This document shows positions 7,597 to 13,062 of a stretch of 17,140 nt of DNA, in pieces; the first letter of the stretch is position 1, and each line of letters starts with the position of its first letter. Below the pieces are notes generated by a model that was given only the letters and a program-made list of their open reading frames with translations, ran no database searches and was not told the DNA's origin. Location of the stretch: assembly GCA_035527155.1 (NCBI GenBank), contig DATLBB010000301.1, forward strand, positions 1-17,140, written 5' to 3'. This DNA comes from CS2-K091 sp035527155. GTDB lineage: Bacteria; Planctomycetota; Phycisphaerae; Sedimentisphaerales; Anaerobacaceae. A program made the position numbers and the translations under genes.

Positions 7597-7692
7597 ATGA
7601 AAAAAGGCAACTTTATTAACTTGATTCTACGATATTTTGCGAGCAGGTATCGTTGCGCACAGGGTGCGCCGACAAACTTAACAGTTTTTTGA
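7597..7692 (+). CDS. Possible 31-residue leader peptide
   Basis: An ATG at 7597 preceded by GGGAG at a spacing of eight bases opens a 31-codon frame (MKKGNFINLILRYFAS at its start) that stops at TGA 7690-7692. The stop overlaps the AAAGGGG ribosome site of the following gene, 11 bases before its ATG. This layout would allow translation of the leader to influence the downstream gene. The peptide itself has no recognised family. Part of it spans a small GC hairpin (GCGCA, five bases, TGCGC). A chance open frame is a real alternative. Confidence 0.3.
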   Translation: MKKGNFINLILRYFASRYRCAQGAPTNLTVF

Positions 7693-7703
7693 AAGGGGAA
7701 AAA

Positions 7704-9122
7704 ATGGAAACGAGACAGAAAAGGAGAACAGTTGTAGTGAGTGTGTTGGTTTTAGCTGGGACGTTTATGTTCTCGCTGTTCGCTGTAGGCGGGAATTTGG
7801 AGCCGAGCGGGCCGCCGGGGCCGACAATGAAGACGCTGGGTGAGGTCGAGCCGAGAAAAGCCGTCCAGTCACTACCTGGCGATGCCAATTCGCTGTACGT
7901 CATCAGTCAACCGGGCTCGTATTATCTAACCGGCAACATAGTTGGTGAGCCGAACAAATGCGGCATCGCGCTCACAGCTAACAATGTTACTGTGGACTTG
8001 ATGGGCTTCGGTCTTATTGGGGTGCCTGGTTCACTGGATGGTTTCTTCGTGCAGTACCAGGAGACGGATGAGCCCCTGCCGATAGAGGAAGTATCCTTTA
8101 ACTTTAGTATTCGCAACGGCACGATTTGCAAATGGGGCGGCAACGGGATAGACGCGTATGATATGTTTCTGATGATTGAAGGGGGCGTCGTGAAGGGGAA
8201 AATTTTGGTGCACAGCAACAGTGAATTGTTGAATGTTTCGGTAAACAGCAACGCCGAGATGGGTTTCAGTGGCCGGAATTGCTATACTCACATGGAGGAT
8301 GTGTCCTTCTGCAACAACGGCGGCAGCGGCGTGAACGCCTACAATGCGTACCTGACCATCGAGGGGATTGACGCGCATAAGAATGACGGCCACGGCCTGT
8401 GCGTCGATGGCAATAGCTGCTGCCACATGGAAGATGTGTCTTTCACCTACAACGGCGGTGACGGAATGCACATTCTCGGCATGATGACCAACGTGGACGC
8501 ATATAGTGGTTATGCCAGTCACAACGGTGGAAACGGGATGTATGTCAAGGTAGACGGTGAGGCCAGCATTCACATGGAGGATATGTCCTTGACCCGCAAC
8601 GATGCCAATGGCTTGGTTGCCGACGGCAATAGCTGCTACCATATGATGTTGGATGCATACCAAGTTTTGGCCCCACACAACGGCGGCGGCGGCATTATCG
8701 TCAACGGCAGCGGTAATCTTAACCAATGTACCGTGGTCGGCAACGGCGGCAGTGGAATCGAGGTAGGCACCGGCAGTACGGTGCGCAACTGCACAGCTCG
8801 CGGCAATACCGGCGACGGCATAGTGGTCTCGAGCAACTGCCATGTGGTGGGCAATACCTGCGAAAGCAACGGAGTGGGCGTAATTGGTACTACTAACCCA
8901 GCCGGCATCCGCGCCACCGACGGCGCAAATCGCATCGAGGCCAATCACGTTATCGGCAACAATGTTGGTATCGATATTGACGCAGGAGGCAACCTGATTA
9001 TCAAGAACAGCTCCACGGGCAATACTACCAACTATGACATCGCCTCGGGCAATACTGCGGGCCCCACCCTCGGTACTGGTGACATTGTCAGCGATAACCC
9101 GCATGCTAATTATGAGTTTTAA
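7704..9122 (+). CDS. Secreted right-handed parallel beta-helix repeat protein
   Basis: This 472-residue protein has an N-terminal signal peptide (METRQKRR, then a hydrophobic run to about residue 29), a linker with EPSGPPGPTMKTLGEVEP, and a domain beginning 'SQPGSYYLTGNI' and 'GIALTANNVTVDLMGFGLIG', the usual entry into a pectate-lyase-like beta-helix. The middle contains repeated turns, each with HMED followed by [VM]S[FL] and N/G/D-rich loops. The C-terminal third has textbook PbH1 turns such as NCTARGNTGDGIVVSSN and NRIEANHVIGNNVGIDIDAG. Such proteins bind or cleave polysaccharides, or act as surface structures. I see no catalytic residues I could name, so no enzyme activity is claimed. 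ATG 7704 is preceded by AAAGGGG. The next gene starts 20 bases later, so the two probably share a transcript. Confidence 0.85.
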   Translation: METRQKRRTVVVSVLVLAGTFMFSLFAVGGNLEPSGPPGPTMKTLGEVEPRKAVQSLPGDANSLYVISQPGSYYLTGNIVGEPNKCGIALTANNVTVDLMGFGLIGVPGSLDGFFVQYQETDEPLPIEEVSFNFSIRNGTICKWGGNGIDAYDMFLMIEGGVVKGKILVHSNSELLNVSVNSNAEMGFSGRNCYTHMEDVSFCNNGGSGVNAYNAYLTIEGIDAHKNDGHGLCVDGNSCCHMEDVSFTYNGGDGMHILGMMTNVDAYSGYASHNGGNGMYVKVDGEASIHMEDMSLTRNDANGLVADGNSCYHMMLDAYQVLAPHNGGGGIIVNGSGNLNQCTVVGNGGSGIEVGTGSTVRNCTARGNTGDGIVVSSNCHVVGNTCESNGVGVIGTTNPAGIRATDGANRIEANHVIGNNVGIDIDAGGNLIIKNSSTGNTTNYDIASGNTAGPTLGTGDIVSDNPHANYEF

Positions 9123-9142
9123 CAGTTGGGAAGGAGATGATG

Positions 9143-9787
9143 ATGCACTGTAAACATATATCACGGGCGATTGGTCTACTAACCATATTGACATTTTGCG
9201 CACCTTTTGCCTATGCTGAGAACATTGACCCTTATGATGATGGCTCACAATATGCGTATGGCGAAAATGTCGGCTGGCTGAACTTCGAGCCGAACCAGAA
9301 ACCGGGTGTAACGGTCAGCGATGCGAACCTTACCGGCTATGTCTGGGCGGAAAATATCGGCTGGATAAATCTTGACCCAAATTTCGGCGGCGTTACAAAC
9401 GATGGAACGGGGCTTCTATCAGGTTACGGCTGGGGCGAAAACGTCGGCTGGATTAGCTTTAATCCGAAGGTCCCCGGTGATCCTAACCACTACGGTGTTA
9501 CTATCGACCACGAGGGCAACTTCGATGGCTGGGCCTGGGGCGAAAACATCGGCTGGATACATTTGGCGTCCAGCGAGCTTTTGGCCTACAAGGTTCAAAC
9601 GTCCTGGATTACAAGCTGTGTGGTTGATTTTGATGATTTGGCAAGGTTCTGCGACATCTGGCTGCAAACCGGCCCCGGATTAAAAGCTGACTTTGACGGC
9701 AGCTATGATGTCGACTTCAAAGATTACTGCACGGTCGCTGAACTGTGGCTCAAGCTATGCCCGGTCGGCTGGCCCTTGAAAGACTAA
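9143..9787 (+). CDS. Secreted GENVGW-repeat protein with dockerin-like C-terminus
   Basis: This protein has 214 residues if started at the third of three consecutive ATGs (9137, 9140, 9143), chosen because AAGGAG ends six bases before it. A signal peptide ends at AYA-EN. Four repeats follow, with cores YGENVGWLNF, WAENIGWINL, WGENVGWISF and WGENIGWIHL, spaced 29, 29 and 35 residues apart. The C-terminal 60 residues hold two dockerin-like helices, VDFDDLARFCDIWL and VDFKDYCTVAELWL. Between them lies a calcium-loop-like DFDGSYDVDFKD with acidic residues at loop positions 1, 3, 7, 9 and 12. Such tails are common on secreted planctomycete proteins and may attach them to the cell surface or a complex; that is inference. 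It is the second gene of the beta-helix unit. The function of the GENVGW repeat is unknown to me. Confidence 0.82.
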   Translation: MHCKHISRAIGLLTILTFCAPFAYAENIDPYDDGSQYAYGENVGWLNFEPNQKPGVTVSDANLTGYVWAENIGWINLDPNFGGVTNDGTGLLSGYGWGENVGWISFNPKVPGDPNHYGVTIDHEGNFDGWAWGENIGWIHLASSELLAYKVQTSWITSCVVDFDDLARFCDIWLQTGPGLKADFDGSYDVDFKDYCTVAELWLKLCPVGWPLKD

Positions 9788-9816
9788 TTGGTGCAAGGCA
9801 CAGCGAAAAAAGGCTG

Positions 9817-9851
9817 CTCGTATCTCGTGGTTCGATTCGCGATTTACGAAC
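9817..9851. repeat. Five degenerate heptamers (consensus YTCGNNN) at a convergent gene end
   Basis: The stretch divides into five consecutive 7-base units each with CG at positions 3-4, beginning CTCGTAT, CTCGTGG, TTCGATT. It fills most of the 63-base gap between two convergent genes and runs into the stop codon of the minus-strand gene. Its end, TACGAACTAAT (9845-9855), recurs exactly at 4570-4580 at the pyrH stop. Confidence 0.6.
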
Positions 9852-10285
9852 TAATACCAGATGCTAATTATGATATTAGGCTCGGTCTTTTTGGCCTGGA
9901 TCATACCTGTAACTGTATTGGTTCGTCTTATCGTAACACCCGGGTTTTCTTTTAGCCATTTGGTGATTTGCTCATCAAGAAAGTCCAGAGCGCCGGGGTG
10001 CAGTTTTGTAAAGAAGGTCCTTACGCCCGTGATTCGGTTAGTGGAAACTACTTTTTCCTCCACCTTTTTTAATGCCGGCTTTGGCACATCAATCTTAGGC
10101 GTCTCAATCTTCGGTGCCTGCGCCGTCCCGCCACCTTCTAAACTCAAAGGTGAATGTGATACGCTCGAATCGCTCGCATCATCGTCGTCGTCGAAGGGAA
10201 TCGGCTGATCAAGGTCCTCGTCAAGTGGGATTGGCTGATCGAGATTTGCGTTGCTGGAAAAGTCACTATTGTCGAAATTATCCAT
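9851..10285 (-). CDS. Conserved-looking protein with acidic N-terminus and basic C-terminal domain, function unknown
   Basis: This 144-residue cytoplasmic-looking protein has no signal peptide. Residues 1-40 are acidic and disordered-looking, with the hexapeptide LDQPIP twice followed by a run of Asp. Residues 52-72 are Pro/Lys-rich (PKIETPKIDVPKPALKK). The last 65 residues form a likely folded domain: TGVRTFFTKLHPGALDFLDE, then ITKWLKENPGVTIRRTNTV, and a hydrophobic end IIISIWY. The pattern 'F...LHPGA..FLDEQI..WL..NPG..I..TNT' looks like a stand-alone module, but I cannot assign it to a named family. The start has AAGGAAGG upstream. It follows the secretin gene on the same strand by 131 bases and has a plausible promoter of its own (10311-10339). 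Confidence 0.75.
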   Translation of the reverse strand: MDNFDNSDFSSNANLDQPIPLDEDLDQPIPFDDDDDASDSSVSHSPLSLEGGGTAQAPKIETPKIDVPKPALKKVEEKVVSTNRITGVRTFFTKLHPGALDFLDEQITKWLKENPGVTIRRTNTVTGMIQAKKTEPNIIISIWY

Positions 10286-10310
10286 GATACCTTCCTTCTT
10301 CTAAAAGTAT

Positions 10311-10339
10311 ATTTTAATGATACTACTTAGGTATGACAG
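10311..10339 (-). promoter_or_regulatory. Possible promoter of the small two-part protein
   Basis: On the minus strand CTGTCA (10339-10334), 17 bases, then TAAAAT (10316-10311). It matches 4 of 6 and 5 of 6 consensus bases. It would place the start of transcription about 20 bases before the gene. Confidence 0.4.
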
Positions 10340-10399
10340 GGACGCCGTTTTGCAAGACGTCGCAAACTGGCTGGGTACTAACACAGCTAACTGCCAGGC

Positions 10400-10423
10400 G
10401 AAAATAACGGCTGAATTTAGCCG
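10400..10423 (-). terminator. Weak intrinsic terminator at the end of the secretin gene
   Basis: On the minus strand CGGCT, six bases, AGCCG form a 5-bp GC-rich stem followed by TTATTTT. The stem overlaps the secretin stop codon. It is short, so partial read-through to the next gene is likely. Confidence 0.4.
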
Positions 10424-12843
10424 GACAGCTCATTTGTTGTACTTTGTCTTTTTTTAGGCCTTTTTACCCTTTGTTTGGGCTGTTTCTGCTTATTCCTTTG
10501 CCTCCTCTCTGTTTCAACTTCCTCTCTTTTGGCTCTTGCTTGTTTAGCAGCGTTTTCTTTGCGTTTTTTAGCCCTTGCTTTTGGCTTCTTGGCTTCAGCC
10601 TTGTCTTTTGCCTTACCTTTTTGTGGGGGTTTCTCGGCACTGGTCTTTGTCTTTCCGGCTTCTTTGGCCTCTTCAGCGGCCTTGGCCGTGGCGTCAGCTT
10701 TAGCTTTGGCCTTTTCGGCGGCTTTGGCCTTTGCTTCGGCTTCTGCCTTGGCTTTTTCCGCTTCAGCCATTAGCCTTTCTGCATCAGCTTTGGCTTTTTC
10801 GGCTTCGGCATTTAGCTTTTCAGCCTCCTCTTCGGGCTTTTCAGCAGCTTCCTGTTTAGCCCTTGCCTCAGCTTTGGCCGTTGCCTTTTCTGCATCAGCT
10901 TTTGCTTTTTCGGCTTCGGCCGCTAACTTTTCCGCTTCGGCTTTGGTTGTTGCTGCATCGGCTGCCGCCTTTTCTGCATCAGCTTTTGCTTTTTCGGCTT
11001 CGGCCGCTAACTTTTCCGCTTCGGCTTTGGTTGTTGCTGCATCGACCGTTGCCTTTTCTGCTTCAGCTTTTGCCTTTTCGGCTTCGGCCGTTGCCTTTTG
11101 TGCATCAGCTTTTGCCTTTTCGACTTCGGCCGCTGCCTTTTGCGCATCAGCTTTTGCTATTTCGGCTTCGGCCTTTAGCTTTTCTGTCTCGGCTGTTAAT
11201 TTTTCTATTTGGGCCTGTGCCTGCTTCTCAATGGCGGTAGCTTTTTCTGTGGCTGTTTTGGCTTCAGCCTTTACTTTTTCGGCTTCGGCTTTTGCCTGCT
11301 TCTCGGCGGCAGCAGCTTTTTCTGTGGCTGTTTTGGCTTCAGCCTTTGCTTTTTCGACTTCAATTTTTGCCTGCTGTTCGGTGGCGGCGGCTTTTTCGGT
11401 CTCTGTTGTTGCCTTTTGGACCTCGGCTTCTGCCTTCTTGGTTTGCTCCTCTGCTTCCCTGACAGCGGCCCGGGCCTCTGCTTTTTCTGCTTCGGCCTCT
11501 ATGCGTGCTTCTTCAGCCTCATTGATTTTTTCCTGACGTCCTTTACTGCTACGCATCTGCTTTTTTTCGATCTCTTCCATCATTTCTTTGTTTGGGATGC
11601 CGCCGGTGGAGATGGTCGGAGTCAATATGAATATGGTCTCTACGGCGCGTTCTTCAAAATCTCTACCGGAGAACAGGATGCCGAGCAGGGGTATGTCTTT
11701 TAAGAATGGGATGCCGCGGACGACGTCGCGCCTCTCGCTCTTTCTAAGACCACCTATTATCAAACTCTCGCCGGGCCTGATGCGGTTTTCTGCGTTGTCG
11801 ATTTGTTTTTTGGTGACTATGGATACCTGTTTTATGCCCTCGGGCGTGAGCTTTGACCCGAGCGTGATGCTTGTTTCCAGTCCTATGTAACCATCTGCAA
11901 AAACGTGCGGCGTGATTTCAAGCGAGTCGATTACATTTTCCCATTCGGTACTGGTGGTATAAAAATTGGCATTCGGGTATGTAAGGAATGTCTTATCGAT
12001 AGGCACTTTCTGACTTGATGAGACCTTTGCCTTTTTGCCGTTGACGACTTCAAGCGTGGGATTCATCAGGATTTTAAGATAACCCTGCGACTCCAGCAGG
12101 TCTACCAGAGCCATGAACTGATGACTGGTACTCAAATAACCGATTTTAAGACCCATTGTGGCGCGGGCAACCTCCCTCAGTGATGCGCCGGGAAAAGCGG
12201 GCATCGTATCACCTGCCTCTACAAGCTCCATAATACCTTCCCCAAAAGGCCTGCCTGCAGGTCCGGCCCAGATACTCTCGCCGAGCAATTTTTCAATTTC
12301 CAGCGTGGTTTCCCAGTCCAATGTCTTGTCCGCATAGATCTCGGAAATAAGGCAATCTATTTTGACCTGAATCGGTGGGATATCGACATGTTCTAATAAC
12401 TCAAGTACGGCATCGACATCATTCCGGGTTGGGCATCTTACTATCAACTGATTGGTAGTAGCGATGCTGCTGACAGTGTAGTCCTTGACGGCAGTTGATT
12501 GACCCTTTGCGTTAAAAACCAGCGTGGCAAACTGCTTATGGACAATAGCTTCCAGCTCGGCGGCGAGAAGGTGCCGGCAAAAGTAGAATAGTTTGAACTC
12601 CGCTACTCCACCGACTATTTGTTCGCGGATTATGGGTGGCCCTGTGTAGATACTGGGCATGGGGATATTGGCCTCGGGGGTGGTCTCAATTTTGCTCAAT
12701 TCATCGAGAATGCTATTGGATTCCCTGCCGGCGGTTTTACCGGTTATAAAATCCCCGCACCCTCCAATCCAGAGCGTTACCACTACAGCCAAGGCCACGA
12801 TTAACCTTTGGCTGCGGCTAAATTTTTGGCCGCTTCCGCGCAT
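10417..12843 (-). CDS. Lipoprotein secretin-domain protein with long TolA-like Ala/Glu/Lys helix
   Basis: An 808-residue protein. Residues 12-29 form a lipoprotein signal ending in IGGC (Cys29). Residues about 80-157 resemble a secretin N-domain. Residues about 158-412 are a bacterial secretin domain: LKILMNPTLEVVNGKKAKV, then IRPGESLIIGGLRKSERRD, GIPFLKDIPLLGILFSGR and ETIFILTPTI are the family's signature segments. Secretins form multimeric outer-membrane channels for type II/III secretion or type IV pili. Here the frame does not stop after the barrel: residues about 415-735 are almost only Ala, Glu, Lys, Asp, Thr and Gln in heptads such as AEAEKAK, as in TolA. The last 70 residues are strongly basic (KKPKARAKKRKENAAKQARA). 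No pilus or secretion genes lie nearby. GAGG precedes the ATG by eight bases. The secretin fold is confident; the system it serves is unknown. Confidence 0.87.
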   Translation of the reverse strand: MRGSGQKFSRSQRLIVALAVVVTLWIGGCGDFITGKTAGRESNSILDELSKIETTPEANIPMPSIYTGPPIIREQIVGGVAEFKLFYFCRHLLAAELEAIVHKQFATLVFNAKGQSTAVKDYTVSSIATTNQLIVRCPTRNDVDAVLELLEHVDIPPIQVKIDCLISEIYADKTLDWETTLEIEKLLGESIWAGPAGRPFGEGIMELVEAGDTMPAFPGASLREVARATMGLKIGYLSTSHQFMALVDLLESQGYLKILMNPTLEVVNGKKAKVSSSQKVPIDKTFLTYPNANFYTTSTEWENVIDSLEITPHVFADGYIGLETSITLGSKLTPEGIKQVSIVTKKQIDNAENRIRPGESLIIGGLRKSERRDVVRGIPFLKDIPLLGILFSGRDFEERAVETIFILTPTISTGGIPNKEMMEEIEKKQMRSSKGRQEKINEAEEARIEAEAEKAEARAAVREAEEQTKKAEAEVQKATTETEKAAATEQQAKIEVEKAKAEAKTATEKAAAAEKQAKAEAEKVKAEAKTATEKATAIEKQAQAQIEKLTAETEKLKAEAEIAKADAQKAAAEVEKAKADAQKATAEAEKAKAEAEKATVDAATTKAEAEKLAAEAEKAKADAEKAAADAATTKAEAEKLAAEAEKAKADAEKATAKAEARAKQEAAEKPEEEAEKLNAEAEKAKADAERLMAEAEKAKAEAEAKAKAAEKAKAKADATAKAAEEAKEAGKTKTSAEKPPQKGKAKDKAEAKKPKARAKKRKENAAKQARAKREEVETERRQRNKQKQPKQRVKRPKKRQSTTNELSG
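10884..11051 (-). repeat. 84-bp tandem repeat inside the secretin coil region
   Basis: Two units with a period of exactly 84 bases: 77 consecutive bases are identical between 10884-10960 and 10968-11044. A third, diverged unit begins at 11052. 84 bases equal 28 codons, or four heptads, so copy-number change keeps both reading frame and coiled-coil register. Confidence 0.85.
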
Positions 12844-12906
12844 AATTAAAGCCTCGACGCTGCTAACTCGCGTCTGATAGGCAGTCCACTGCTCTTTTAA
12901 GTTCTT

Positions 12907-12932
12907 CTACCGTACATAAACAAGGACGGTAG
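12907..12932 (-). promoter_or_regulatory. Perfect 7-bp inverted repeat at the 5' end of the secretin transcript
   Basis: CTACCGT and ACGGTAG are perfect complements separated by 12 bases. The stem lies immediately after the predicted transcription start (about 12934), so it could be a 5' protective hairpin in the mRNA or an operator for a repressor. Confidence 0.5.
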
Positions 12933-12940
12933 ACTAACTT

Positions 12941-12968
12941 ATTGTATTGCATATTTCTTTATCGTCAA
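12941..12968 (-). promoter_or_regulatory. Promoter of the secretin gene
   Basis: On the minus strand TTGACG (12968-12963), 16 bases, TACAAT (12946-12941): five of six matches in each box. The predicted start near 12934 leaves a leader of about 90 bases before the ATG at 12843. Confidence 0.6.
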
Positions 12969-13023
12969 GCATATTCGAAAAAAGTTAGCAAAAAAAACCT
13001 CTTTGATTTTACCCAAATTAACA

Positions 13024-13053
13024 TTAGACAAACCCGCGTTTTTGTGCTATTTT
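13024..13053 (+). promoter_or_regulatory. Possible promoter of rimO giving a near-leaderless mRNA
   Basis: TTAGAC (13024-13029), 18 bases, TATTTT (13048-13053). The start of transcription would fall near 13060, three bases before the rimO ATG, and no Shine-Dalgarno sequence is visible there. Confidence 0.35.
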
Positions 13054-13062
13054 TATCGGCTT

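Larger units (their letters stand above)
7256..7703. other. Divergent intergenic region between rpsB and the beta-helix gene
   Basis: This 448-base stretch separates two divergently read units. It holds the rpsB promoter (7333-7360), a consensus promoter for the secreted-protein pair (7533-7561) and a leader with a possible small peptide gene (7597-7692). The 12-mer TTCTACGATATT occurs twice in it, at 7382-7393 and 7625-7636. Between 7400 and 7530 I see only short chance-level repeats such as TTTGCAG twice at an 11-base spacing, and no convincing gene. Confidence 0.7.

Noticed and set aside
8031..9248. A 405-codon open frame on the minus strand opposite the beta-helix gene
   Set aside because: Its translation is rich in Ala, Val, His and Ile in a pattern expected from the reverse of Gly/Asn-rich codons, has no domain, and the plus-strand gene has a signal peptide, a ribosome site and clear beta-helix repeats.
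9788..9850. A terminator between the convergent genes
   Set aside because: No stem followed by a T run is visible; the gap is occupied by the heptamer repeats.
10475..11536. A long plus-strand frame of Ala/Phe/Ser repeats opposite the secretin coil
   Set aside because: It mirrors the AEAEKAK repeat of the secretin gene; the repeat's codon bias keeps the opposite strand open. The secretin frame is supported by the family match upstream.
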